Source: Cryptomeria japonica
Lineage: Eukaryota > Streptophyta > Pinopsida > Cupressales > Cupressaceae
Length of the DNA: 62,000 nucleotides
Direction: 5' to 3'
Assembly (NCBI RefSeq): GCF_030272615.1
Contig: NC_081410.1
Coordinates: 138,050,849-138,112,848 of the forward strand
Position 1 is the stretch's first letter, and each line of letters starts with the position of its first letter. Below, in pieces: positions 33,701-45,563 of the stretch. Made by a program: the position numbers and the translations under genes. The notes below the pieces were generated by a model, which saw nothing but the letters and a program-made list of their open reading frames with translations, was not told where the DNA came from and made no database searches.

Positions 33701-34758
33701 GCTCGGTTGTACCTTTGGTTTTGTCTTAGGAAATGACTTGGAGAGCCAACCCTTTGGCTTGGACTTGGTTTGACCTGCAACTTGAAGGCCAAATCAATCT
33801 TCATATAAAATAATGGCTTCAAAAATATATCTGAACACCAAATTTTTAGATTTTTTTTAAATGAAAACCCATTACAATAGAGACTGTCTAGATTCTAAAT
33901 ATGTAATTTTTTTAGAAAATGGATCAATATTTTAATTTTTATAATAATTACTAATGAAAGATGTCCATAAACTTGAAATAACAGGTTTTTTTAGTTTTTT
34001 AATAACTTTTTTTGTCTCTGAGTTTTTTGGGAAAAAAATTATATGGCATCAAACTAGAGACAATTCTATACAGTTTTAAAAAAAAAAATGTTAAGTTTAG
34101 GTTAAATTATGCTTATCGTACACGATAATTTTTCAAAATAATGATTATGCCCAATAAAAAATTAACAAAAAAAAAATGCAGAAATAAATTACAAAAAAAT
34201 ATTCTCATCAAAGGTGAGTGAGTTACAGATCTTTTCCCAAAAGGATTTATAAAGATACGTTCATTTAGGTCAAACTATGCTTGTCGTACACAAGCATGGT
34301 ATGGTCCTGAAAAGTGACTTTTAAACTATTGGTTTTAGTAATGCCTATTCAAAATTAATTTTTAAGATTTGGGTATTAAAATAAATTACATATTTAGAAA
34401 GTAGCCTTCAAGGACTACATTTTCTATTCCTGACTTTTTCCAAGATTCATTCTTTAAGTGCTTCAAATTTTTAGGGCAAACAGGACGAAATCGAAAAAAT
34501 AGGAAAAACACTTCCACTTTTTGGCCAAAAATTGGACTCAACTTCTTGTAGGCACCCAAATGTACATCATAAATCTTACCAAAAAAATTTGTCCATCTAT
34601 TCTCCCAAGGATACCATGACATAGTCCATATCTAGTTCTACATCCTTGTAGTACATATTATATTATAAGGTAGGAAATTACATACTATAATTCTCATCTT
34701 CTTTTTGTCCATGAATTTTAGTGTCTATTTATCCTAGTATGTTGAAAGGAATCTAAGG
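33701..34758. other. AT-rich region, nothing recognised
   Basis: No coding signal. A short sequence around ggtcaaactatgcttgtcgtacac occurs twice (about 34100 and 34270). Poly-A/T runs are common. Confidence 0.5.
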
Positions 34759-35767
34759 TGTAGAAAATGCTTCCTAACACTAACCTAGTGGGGGAGATAG
34801 TGCAAATTTCCTTACAAATCTTAACTATTTTAGAAATAGAAACACATTCGCAAGGAGATAATGAAAATTCATAAAGATATACAATAATGAAAATTCATAA
34901 AGATATACAATAATGAACACTACATATTTTGGGGAAAATACTTTCAGGAGAAAAACCCCACACTCCAAAAGCACAGTACTTTATATTATTCCAATAAAAT
35001 AATGGTTACAATACAATATCAGCACATAGCTTGTTCAACAAGAGTTTATAACTAACATCCCACAATCTGGATTAATTTTAGTAGCATAACACTTCACCTA
35101 CAAGAACATAACATGACTAATACTCTCCAAGGCTACCTTATATAGAGAAATAAAACTCAAGAGGTAGCTTCTAGATGAAGATACAAGTCAAGGTCGTGAA
35201 AAATATTTGGCCCTACTTTTTAGCCATCAAAAAGCATGCAAATGACACATGTACATCTCCAAATGACTCCCTATTCAAACCTCCTAAGCTAGGCGCCCAA
35301 AATTTACTATTTTGAGGTATGACAAATGCTCTTATGCATCTTATAGTTGTCATAACTTACAACACTTCAATTGTAAGAGAATCCATCATAATTGACTATT
35401 ATTAGCTGATTTTATTACAACCCATCATAACCCAACTTGGGCACCCACCTTCTCCATGCAAAGGTTTCTCTTGCTAGTTGTCCATTTTATCATAGAATCT
35501 GTCATAGGTTGTCATATGTAAATGTATCACAGAATCTTGTCATAAAACTATCATAACATGTCACTTGTCAAGATCTCCAAAGTGGGATGCCTACCTCCAT
35601 ATTTGCAACATATGTTCCATGCAATCATTGCCAAGTAGCATGCCACCAAGCCTATGGGTCCCACTACATGAATAGACATTTGTAGGAAATTAATAAATTA
35701 AAAAAATAATTAAATATAACAAAAAAATGTTAGGATTTGCAAAGGTTGAGACACCTTAATCCCAACA
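34759..35767 (-). repeat. LTR-like remnant, probable 3' LTR of the third ORF2 element
   Basis: On the minus strand it starts TGTTGGGATTAAGG at 35767 and ends near 34759 (...tctaca), about 1.0 kb. It resembles 51946-52942: GGATTAAG, aaatcc, the ggtttttctcctgaaagtattttcc motif like other copia LTRs here, and a ctcccccac run near the end. No PPT or PBS is clear. It lies at the expected 3' side of the minus-strand ORF2 remnant. Confidence 0.4.
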
Positions 35768-36299
35768 TATGTTTTTGGATCACATTCTCCTATTTTTTAA
35801 TATTTTAATGATCACATGATGATAATTTACAAGTATCTCAAGCCTTGTAAAACCATCCCCAAACATGCCCTAAATTTTGGAAACTAAATAGTGGACCTAG
35901 TTCCTATAGCACTATGGCCTTAAATTTAATGAAATTGAACACAAGTACTATTGTTTCCTAGTAACCCAAAACTATCTTTGATCATTAGAAATATAATCCT
36001 TGCTATATTTTGGATCATCACAAACAAGAAAACTTAGTATAATCCAATTTATAGATTGATTTACCTTAATTATATTGTAATAAGTATATAAGAAAATATA
36101 TTCGACTCCAGCACATAGGTAATCTACAATAAATCCAACATAGAGTAGGGAAAAAAAACCATAGTTGAAGAAAAGAGATTGAGATTCTTCCATTGAGATT
36201 TGAAGCATAGAATATTTGTAGTTTCTCTTCCCCTTCCTATTTTTGTATCTATTTTTATTATTTATCCTTTTGTGAAGTCGTTAAATAATCTATTCTAAT
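35768..36299. other. AT-rich segment, nothing recognised
   Basis: No clear coding similarity. It may be the downstream part of the old ORF2 element. Confidence 0.4.
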
Positions 36300-36776
36300 T
36301 TCATGCCTACTAAAAGTTTGTTGACATGTTCTATAGCCATCGTTCCTAAATCTACAACTTTCATCCTTGTGGATATATATATTTGATCTCTATCATCACC
36401 TTATTAACACCATCACAAAAATACATCCCATCTGTTAGAATTCTACCTTGAGATATTTTATACTATCACCATGTGTTATTATTTGTATCAACTGGAGGAG
36501 GCATAGATGGATATTCATCATTCACTACTTCAAAAAATTTCATTTCATGAAGAATCTTATTAGTCACATCTTTTGTTTCTTTTACATGAATTATGTCTTT
36601 TTCCTCCTCCATTCTCATGATCGCATTTACTCTTTGCTTTTATCTAAGATCCCAAGCTTCTCTTTGAGACATTTTCACCCTTTTTTCTTTATAGTGAGGG
36701 TCTAGCCTTGTCAAGAGTTTTCTACCTTAGCTTCTCATCCATTTCTAGTGATTTTTCTCTCTTCCCTCTAAGAGCA
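36300..36776 (-). pseudogene. ORF2 copy 3, C-terminal fragment
   Basis: The minus-strand translation is Lys/Glu/Arg-rich and broken by stops. It directly continues the fragment at 43025-43459 once the gypsy element with its duplicated gagca is removed, which is why I assign it. Direct similarity to the other copies is weak, so the left limit is a guess. Confidence 0.4.
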
Positions 36777-37562
36777 TGAAGCAGTCACCGATGAGGAGGG
36801 ACCTCAAGGAGATCAGTCCAAACCGGTCAACAAGAGTAAACAGAACAGAAACACATAGACATGATGGAGGCAATGCAGAATAGATAATTTTATTGCATGA
36901 AATTTGATTACATCCAACCGGTAACAACTGGGTTACAACATACTGGCACACAGGCCTGGTAGAATAGGTCACAACTAGAACCTTGAATCGAAAGATATAT
37001 CTTCTAGGCACAATCTATCTATGATTGATCTTAATTGATCTTCTATTGATTCTAATTTATTACATTCTAAAGCATGATTACAAATATAAAAATCAATCCA
37101 AAGGATCCAGTCAACCCAAAAGGGATCAAAACCCAAAGAACAAGACCTAACATGCAAAAATGAATAAGGTTGGCCTCCGCCAAGAGATTCCTCTAGAAAA
37201 TCCAAAGGATGAAACGTAGAAGGTAGGCCACACACCAAGAAACATCGAGATCAACATCCAAGGCTCCGCAAGATTTGGAATGGGTTCTGGTAGATCACCA
37301 AAATAGGTCTCAAGCAACCGGTAACAAGAAACTATCATGGAAACCGATAGCGATATCTTGTCAGAAAGTGATCCAAAAGAGATGCAGTTTGAAAGAAAGA
37401 AAGATGATCAAGTCTTCAAGTAGAATCCAACTCCATAAGATCCGGTGAGCCAAAACCAAGACACACAGAAAGGAAAACTAAAACTGCAAACAAAAAACAA
37501 AACAAAAAAAAATGTTTTTGGTTGATGCAAGATTGTTGTGAACCAAGGATGCTCCTGCATCA
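36777..37562 (-). repeat. 3' LTR of gypsy element
   Basis: The plus strand reads tgaagcagtcaccgatgagg...gctcctgcatca. Matches 42214-43019. No clear polypurine tract adjoins it. Confidence 0.92.
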
Positions 37563-37614
37563 AACATCTGAGGTTAATGAAAAGTGAGCCTCTCACTTTG
37601 TTGGGGTTAGAGGG

Positions 37615-40600
37615 AAACTAAGGTAGACTACCTCTACCTAAGAAATCCAAGATGAATATTCAATTGTTCTTCTCTTCCACTTCACAAGATATTCTTTATA
37701 CTATCTGTTTTGGGTACTACGCCCAATCCTACTATCTAAAATCTCTTCAATCTGATCTAGTTCCTTCCGGGGCAATTGTTTCTCCAAGTCTACAACACTA
37801 TCCTTACTGAATTTTGGTTCATGGTACTCATGAAGATATGCAATGTTGAATATAGGTGAAATACTTAGACTATCTGATAGCTCTACTTCATATGCATTTC
37901 TAGAACTGAACTTCCTCAAAATCTTATAGGGTCCAAACTTCTTCATCTACAACTTATTATAAGTTCCAACCAAGAATCTCTCTTTTCTCAAGTATACCAT
38001 CACTTCATCACCAACTTCAAATTCCTTATGTATCCTCTTCTCATCTGCGTTCTCCTTATATTTTCTATTCATGTCCTCCAAATGTTGTTTAACCTGAATA
38101 TGCAATGTTGCCATGTGATCTGCAAAATCTTCTGCTTCTGAACTCTTTCAGTCTTCACTACTAATGTCTCTCAATTCTACTATTCCTCTAGGATGTACTC
38201 CGGTAACTATCTCAAAAGGTGTTTTTCTGGTACTTCTATTCACTAAATTGTTATAGGCAAACTCTTCTTGTGAAAGGATCAAATCCCAACTTCCGATTTT
38301 ATCTTCTACTAAACATCTCAACATGTTTCTCGAACTCCAGTTAACTACTTCTGTCTATCCATTAGTCTGTGGATGAAAAGTAGAACTAAACTTTAAATTT
38401 GTTTTCATCTTCTTCCAAAGTGTTCTCCAAAAATAGCCAACAAACTTAGTATCTCTGTCTGAAACTATGGTCTTAGGTAATCCATGCAATCTCACCACTC
38501 CCTTGAAAAATAGGTCTGCTACATCCAAAGTATCTGATGTTTTCTTACAAGGTATGAAATGAGCCATCTTTGAATATCTATCCACTACCACAAATATAAA
38601 ATCATTCCCTCTCAGTGTCTTAGGCAATCCAAGTACAAAATCAATGCTTATATCCTCCCAAGGTCTTACCGGTATTGTCAAAGGTTTATAAAATCCCACG
38701 TTCTGACTACTACCTTTTGCAACTTGACAAACTCTACAACTCTGCACATATCCCATAACATCCTTATGAATCTGGGGCCAAAAGTACTACTTACTCACCA
38801 ATGCAACTGTTTTATCATTGCTGAAATGTCTAGCTAAACCTCCACTATGTTTCTCTTTGATTAGGTTCTCTCTCATGGAACTCTTAGGTATGCATAACTG
38901 AACTCCCTTGAATAACATCCCATCTTGAATAAAATAATCCAGCCATTTGCTTCTATCAACCATAACTAGTTCTCTACATGCTTTCCAAGGTTTTGCAAAA
39001 TTCAAGTCTTCACCATACAAGGTCTTCAAATCTTCAAAACCTAATACTGTTACTCTCATCTCTATCAGCAAATTCCTTAACCTGCTGAATGCATCAACAA
39101 CTTTGTTAGATTTCCCACTTTTATGCTTCAATACAAAAGGTGTAACTTTGCAAGAATTCTACCCATCTTATGTGTCTCTAATTCAACTTACTCTAATTGT
39201 TTAAATACTACAAAGCTTGATGATTTGTATACAACACAAACTCCTTAGGCAACAAGTAATGTCTCTATTTCTTCAAGGCTTGAATTGTGGCATAAAATTC
39301 TTCATCATACATCGAATATCTCTTTCAGGCATCATTCAATTTCTCACTGAAATATGCTACTTCTCTCCCTTCTTGACTCAAAACTACTCCTATTGTTGTT
39401 CCACTTGCATCACAATCCACTTCAAATACCTTATTCAAATCTAGTAAAGCCAACATAGGCTGCTCAGTCACTTTTTGTTTCAACAATTCAAAACTTTTGT
39501 TTGCTCTGGTGGTCTGCTTGAATTCCTTCTTATCTCCCCTCATGGTCTCAGTCATAGGGTTACAAACTGAACTGAAATTTCTAATAAACTTCTTGTAAAA
39601 ACTAGTCAATCCATGAAATGATCTTACCTCTCCAATGCTTTCCAATGTAGGCCACTCAACAATGGCTTTCAATTTCTCAAGGTCCGTCTTCAAACTATCT
39701 TTAGATATCACAAAACCCAAATAGACTAACTCATCCTTCATGAAAGTACACTTCTTGATATTGATCAACAACTTCTCTTCTCTCAACCTCCGCAGAACTT
39801 GTCTTAACTGCAACAAATGCTCCTCTTTTGTCTTACTAAAAATCAGAATGTCATCCAAATACACAATAACAAACTTACCCAATAATTTCTTTAGTACTTC
39901 ATTCATTAGCCTCATGAAAGTACTCAGTGCTTTAGTCAATCCAAAAGGCATCACCAACCATTCATATAGTCCTTCATTTGTCTTAAATACTATCTTCCAC
40001 TCATCACCTTCTTTGATCTTGATCTGATGATATGCACTCTTAAAATCTATCTTTGTAAAGTATTTTACTCCACTCAAACAGTCCATTATGTCATCCATCC
40101 TAGGCAAAGAAAACTGATATTTCACTATGATCTTGTTTATTTCTCTTGAATCGGTACACATCCTCCATTCTCCATTCTTCTTAGGTGCTAATACTATTGG
40201 TACTACACAAGGGCTCAGACTTTCCCTAATCAATAGCTCCTACACTTGTCTATTCAGTTCTCCATTCTCTGTCGGTGTCAACCAGTGTGCAACTTTGTTA
40301 AGAAAACTAGTTCCATGAACCAAGTCCATGCAATGACTAATACTTCTAAAATGTGGCGATCCATCAGGTACATTATCTGAAATGATTTCCTCATATTTTA
40401 TCAGCAAATCTCTTATCTCTGTCAGGTGTTCTCCTTCCGGTTCCAGTCTCTCAGTCTTCTTAGGAATTAAGGCAAAACACACATTCTCATGTCTCGGTCC
40501 ATCCATGAATTTCCTTACATCTACTAAACAGATTCTGGCATTTGTATAGACTTCATTCTTCAAAGGTTCCTCCAAAGGTAACAAGGTTTGCTTCATCCCA

Positions 40601-41060
40601 TTGTCCACAATAGTTTATGTATTCTTCCTCCCATCATGTATTTCTTGTCTATCAAACTGCCAAGGTCTTTCCAACAAAAGACAACAAATATCCATAGGCA
40701 TAATATCACACAAAACTTCATCATAATAATTCCCAATTTTCAATTTTACTATACACTGTTCACTTACTAACAACTTATGTTCATCCTGAATCCATGTTAT
40801 CTGATAAGGCTTAGGGTGTTTCAATCTCTCCAATTTCAACGTATTCACCATCTCTTCTAAAACAAGATTATCTAGACTACCACTATCAACAACAAGTTTA
40901 CAACACTTACCAGATACCTTACATATGGTCTTTAACAATTTCTTCCTCTGCAAGGGTTCTTCATCTGCTCTAGTATGACACAAAGCTCTCCTTATCATCA
41001 ATCGTTCTCCATCTTCCGATTTATTATCTGATCTGGTGGGATTTTCTTCCACCACTGTTG
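37615..41060 (-). pseudogene. Gypsy pol remnant (PR, RT, RNase H, IN, chromodomain)
   Basis: Read on the minus strand. The protease has LVVDSGSLDNLV (about 40890). The RT begins near 40230 with [20 protein letters not shown], has [13 protein letters not shown] and [13 protein letters not shown], and the catalytic YLDD at 39861-39850. RNase H has [15 protein letters not shown] (about 39420). The integrase keeps its zinc-binding HSGGLARHF...CRVCQ (38850-38720), the catalytic Asp in [12 protein letters not shown] (about 38640) and VSDRDTKF (about 38470), and the Glu just after a stop near 38355. The C-terminal GPYKILRKFSSRNAYEVEL (about 37930) leads to a chromodomain-like KEYLVKWKRRTIEYSSW (about 37690). 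Stops include those near 40617, 40240, 39323, 38786, 37955 and 37700. Confidence 0.92.
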
Positions 41061-42114
41061 CTCTTCTAGTAGCCTCTCTCTTCTTACATTCAAATGCATG
41101 GTGTCCTTCTCCTCCAAACTTAAAGAAAGTTCCTCTAAATGTCCTCTTGTCTTATCTTCCAAAGTTCTAATTCTGGTAACCATCTGATTCTCTCCTTCGG
41201 TAGAAATTTCTATCATCCTTTTGGTATGAATTACCTTCTTTTCTCACTTCCTTGTCCTTGTTCTAATCTGTACTAGTTCCTCCTCCTCCAGTATATCCTC
41301 TTCCTCCTTTAAATCTTCCTCCAATAAACCTTCCACCTCTACCTCTTTGTCTCTGCTCATGTCTTTTATTCAATTTCTCTTTAGCCTTTATTGCATACTA
41401 GTAAGACTCTTCAACACTCTCCAATTTGATCATACCGATTTCATCATGTATAGACATTCACAATCCATTCAAATATCTTACAATTTGTTCAACTTCATCA
41501 TCAACATGTCTAGATATGATGTTCAACTTGTAAAATACTTCAATGTACTCCTTCACACTAGATTCTTATTGTCTCAGATTATGCAACTTCTGGAACAAAT
41601 CCACTTGATAATTTGTCGTGACAAACTTTGATTTCAACTTAGCAATCATCCTATCCCATGTCTTAATATTTTATTTACCTCTTCTCTGTCTATCAACTTG
41701 CAAGTGCTCCCACCAAAGAGATGCATGACCCTTCAATCGGCTATAGGCATATTTCACCTTCCTCTCTTCTGTAGTGTTTTCAAAATAAAAATAATTCTCT
41801 ATCTCTGATATCCAATCCATCAATTCATCTGAATCTAACTTCCCTTCATATTCTGGTGGGGTAAAATGAGGTTTAGTGTTTGCCCTACTCAAAACCCTTA
41901 GAAACCTTTCTTCATCCAGATCAACTGCCGCTAGGTTCACTTGTTCTATGGGGGCTTCTTCTCCTTCATCTTCACTCACATCATCACTATGTCAACCTCT
42001 TCTCTAGGCTCTCTCCACAGCTTCTAACTGGGTTGCTATTACTCATAACATCTCCATCACAACAGGGTCGACATTCCCATGTGCTCCACCATTCCTAGTT
42101 CCTCTTCCTGCCAT
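41061..42114 (-). pseudogene. Gypsy gag remnant
   Basis: The start at 42114 (MAGRGTRNG) opens an acidic segment, then the capsid core with YEGKLDSDELMDWISEIENY and AYSRLKGHASLWWE, typical of gypsy Gag. It continues through stops near 41990 and 41672. A Gly/Arg-rich linker (about 41350-41280) precedes a degraded zinc knuckle near 41100, in which early cysteines have become Phe (FFKFGGEGHHAFEC). Gag would package the element RNA; this copy is broken. Confidence 0.85.
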
Positions 42115-42199
42115 TGATTCATGCTAATTGTAGGTTAGATCCGCAATCCACCACCCTACAACAAAATTTCTAGATATGCAACCTCCAGAATGAAACTTC

Positions 42200-42211
42200 A
42201 CTCTAATACCA
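42200..42211 (-). other. Primer binding site of gypsy element
   Basis: TGGTATTAGAGT on the minus strand, two bases from the 5' LTR. It resembles the initiator Met tRNA complement with two mismatches. Confidence 0.75.
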
Positions 42212-42213
42212 CT

Positions 42214-43019
42214 TGAAACAATCGCTGATGAGGAGGGACCTCAAGGAGATTAGTCCAAATCGGTCAGCAAGAGTAAACACAATGGAAACACACAAACATG
42301 ATGGAGGCAATGCAGAGCAGATAATTTTATTGCATGAAATTTGATTACATCCAACTGGTAACATTCGAGTTACAACATACCAGCACACATGCCTGGTAGA
42401 ATAGGTCACAATCAGGACCTTGAATCAAAAGATCTATCTTCTAGGCATAGTCTATCTCTGATTGATCCTAATTGATCTTCTATTGATTCTAATTGATTAC
42501 ATTCTAAAGCATGATTACAAATATAAATATCGATACAAAGGATCTAGCTAGCCCAAAAGGGATCAAAACCCGAAGAACAAGACCTAACATGAAAAAATAA
42601 ATAAAGTTGGCCTCTGCTAAGAGATTCCTTTGAAAAATCCAAAGGATGAGACATAGAAGATTGGCCACATGCCAAGAAAAATAGAGATCAATGTCCAAGG
42701 CTTTGCAAGCTTCGAAATGGGCTCCGGTAGATCACCAAAATAGGTCTTAGGCAACCAGTAACAAAGGAACAACCGATAACAAGAAACTGTCATGGAAACT
42801 GGTAGCGATATCTTGCCAGAAAGTGATCCAAAAGAGACGTGGTTTGAAAGAAAGAAAGATGATCAAGTCTTCAATTAGAATCCAACTCCACAGGATCCGG
42901 TGAGCCAAAACCGGGACACACAGAAAGGAAAACTGAAACTGCAAACAGAAAACAAAATAGAAAAGAAAATGTTTTTGGTTGATGCAAGATTGTTGTGAAC
43001 TGGGGATGCTCCTGCATCA
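42214..43019 (-). repeat. 5' LTR of gypsy element
   Basis: 806 bp, plus strand tgaaacaatcgctgatgagg...gctcctgcatca. In element orientation it starts TGATGCAGGAGCATCC, itself a short inverted repeat. Confidence 0.92.
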
Positions 43020-43459
43020 GAGCATAAGAAAGACTCTTCAAAATATGGTATAAGATGTCACTCAAGGGCACATTGTACATGATGAAATACATAACTATTT
43101 CCTTTTCAATAATTTTCTAGTCTACCGAAGGTACTTCCAAATAGAGTTATCATGTCTCATTTAGTATCCTATATTGTAAAATTTCATTAAGGACTACATC
43201 CATTTGAAGGGGCTCATGTGGAGGTGCCACCAGAGGAGTTTTCTTGGTTTTCTTTTCTTTTCTCTTGGTTTTTGAGGTGCCTTTTTGTCCTTCTTCTTCT
43301 TCCACCACATCCACTATTCCCACTTTCTCTCTTTTGTCTTATTGCTTGGGTCTAGCATTGGATTTTCCTACTATTTCTAGTTGTGCCAAAGGTTCAAATG
43401 TAGTTCTCCTCCTAGAAGAGGCATTTTGAGTAGATTCATATGGTTATGAAGAAGTTGCT
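43020..43459 (-). pseudogene. ORF2 copy 3, middle fragment
   Basis: The minus-strand translation has a Lys/Arg-rich linker (about 43300-43230) like that of the other copies, and then MYFIMYNVPLSDILYHILK (about 43090), similar in layout to the YMDIYKKTLVEILKEIP block of NA-1. It stops at the gypsy target site on one side and at the truncated copia-3 LTR on the other. Confidence 0.5.
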
Positions 43460-44444
43460 ATTATACACTCTTGTAAACCCTCATCGGCATTGGTTTAAGG
43501 CTCTACCGGCAAAGCTTTCACTAAGGAATCTTGACAGGATGCATAAGTGGTGTTAGTACGACTTCTAGATGGATTTCAGGATGCTGAAGATGTTCTTTGA
43601 TCATGCTTCAACTGCTTGAAGACATTACTTTGGCGTGGTGGACCCAGAATAGGTTTGATACCTATCTAGGTTATGGATCGGTTTCATGCTAACGTGTTCT
43701 CTACACGTTACCAGGATGTTTTAGGATGATTTATGGATTTGTTATTGTTGTTTTGGTCTTAAGCTAACATGGCATATCATTGTAATATGAATTTATGTAA
43801 TGATCTTATTGTAATATCTTTTAGGTGGCTGACCTAATTGGTTTAGGCCTTAGGGTTGGTATAAAAAGATGTAAGATCTCATTGTAATAAGTGTTTGTGG
43901 TCATGGAATATATTATCATATGCGATGGAGATTTGGTCGATCATAGGTGATCGAATTGGGATTAAGAAAGAGGTCAAAGGCCTCCGATATTGAGCTTAAC
44001 CGGGACTGTAATCAGGCATGGTAGATTCTATCTCTGGCAATTCATTATTTTGGATTGCTGTCCATATATCTTGAGGTGGTTTTAACCTCTGTGATCAATG
44101 AGACTCTTTTGTAATGAGCAGTACGCTCTAGGCAGTGTGCCTTCCTGCACGTGTAGGCCCCTCATTGTAACACATACTTTCTGAAGAAGTATCATCTGGC
44201 TGTGGGTAGGCTTCCCGCCATGGTTTTTCCCTTTTCAGGTTCTCCACATACAAATCATGGTGTTATGTGGTATGGTTTCTTTGCATTGATTATGTGTTTA
44301 ATTGTTAAGTTGCATTGTATACCGGTATTTGTTTCTTCTTTACCGGTACTTAATCTGGTTAAAGGTTATTAAGTGGATAAATGTTATAATCTGTTAACAA
44401 CTAATTCACCCCCTTCTCTCAATTATTCACTAGTTATCCTAACA
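43460..44444 (+). repeat. 5' LTR of copia-3, 5'-truncated
   Basis: Homology to the 3' LTR starts around atacactcttgtaaaccc and runs to ...TATCCTAACA. The U3 start is missing. Confidence 0.88.
43860..43868 (+). promoter_or_regulatory. TATA box in copia-3 LTR
   Basis: TATAAAAAG, a strong match. The 3' LTR copy has TACAAAAAG at the same place (near 49670). The conserved atgagactctttt module follows about 235 bp downstream. Confidence 0.6.
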
Positions 44445-44446
44445 AT

Positions 44447-44458
44447 TGGTATCAGAGC
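44447..44458 (+). other. Primer binding site of copia-3
   Basis: TGGTATCAGAGC, an exact match to the initiator Met tRNA complement, two bases after the LTR. Confidence 0.92.
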
Positions 44459-44502
44459 TTTGGTCCTCTTTTACAGAAGCTTAACCGCTTGAGGTAGATC
44501 CT

Positions 44503-45480
44503 ATGGTAGCTAACACATCTAATCCACTGACAACTATTTTCAGAAGAGAAATTCCTAAGCTTGATGGAACAAATTATGGGATATGGAAAATTTGAATGGA
44601 GACTCATCTTAGATGTCTTGGAAAGGATATTCGAGAGATCACTGAGAAAGGATACACACCCTATGATCCGGCATCTGGCAATCCTGCTCCTGCAGACTTG
44701 GACAAGAATATTGAAAATGATTGCAGAGCTAGAGAAGCCCTCTTGTGTACACTTACTAATCAACAGATCATGGGATTGACTGATAAATAATCAACAAAGG
44801 TTATGTGGGATAAATTGCAAACTCTGAATGAAGGTGATCCTACTGTCAAAATTGCTAAACTTGATGGTTATCGGGTAAGATATGAAAACTTGAAGATGGA
44901 AGATAATGAAAGAATTGTTGTGTTTATGGAAAGAGTAAATGAGATTATGGGAATTCAATGTTGTGGAGGATTTTTGAGTGAAGATGAAATGGTTTCCAAA
45001 GTCTTGAGAGCCCTTCCACCGACTGACAAGATGAGGGTAACTGTAATTAATGAGTTGAGAACAATGGCAAACTCTTTAGTTAAGAGAGACATTCTAATTG
45101 GGAAATTATCTGCTTTTGAGCTTGAAGAATTTGGATCTTCTGGAGCTGTAAAGTCTGAAACTTCTTTTCATGCATCATCATCATCATCCACCGGCAAAAG
45201 TGATTGAAAAGTTCTATATGCAAAAGAATTGGAAGACATGAGGAAAGAAGATGAAGAATTTGAGCAACTTGAAGCCTTATTTGGTAGAAGAGTACCTAAA
45301 GGTCCGATGGGAAGTAAGTATGAAGGAAAAGCACCTTTTAAATGTTTTGCATGTAATAAGATTGGTAATTTTGCATCTAGATGTCCTAAAAGGAATGCAA
45401 GGTTTGAGGAAAGAGTTAAGAAATCATTTAAGCCTAACCAGAATAGATATAGATTCAAGAAAGTAAACAATGCTACATAG
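44503..45480 (+). pseudogene. copia-3 gag
   Basis: One continuous frame from the ATG at 44503 to the TAG at 45478, about 325 codons, broken by stops near 44593, 44788 and 45205. It contains PKLDGTNYGIWK, a UBN2-type Gag core (MWDKLQTLNEGDPTVKIAKL, VVFMERVNEIM, KVLRALPPTDKM) and a single zinc knuckle at about 45339, CFACNKIGNFASRC, in which the zinc-binding His is replaced by Asn. Gag forms the particle and binds RNA. This copy has lost a key ligand as well as its open frame. Confidence 0.9.
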
Positions 45481-45563
45481 CTGATGAGGAAGGAATAATT
45501 GATGACTCTGGAGATGAACTGACATAAGACTCTGCTAGTGGATCTGGCAATGGAAAGGAATGG

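Larger units (their letters stand above)
36777..43019 (-). mobile_element. Ty3/gypsy chromovirus-type LTR retrotransposon
   Basis: About 6.24 kb on the minus strand, flanked by perfect 5-bp duplications gagca (36772-36776 and 43020-43024). The LTRs are 786 and 806 bp. Gag, protease, RT, RNase H, integrase and a C-terminal chromodomain occur in gypsy order. A chromodomain defines chromoviruses; the exact clade (Galadriel- or Reina-like) is not decided. The coding region is in long open pieces separated by about a dozen stops, so it is moderately old and inactive. It is inserted in an older ORF2 element. Confidence 0.93.
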
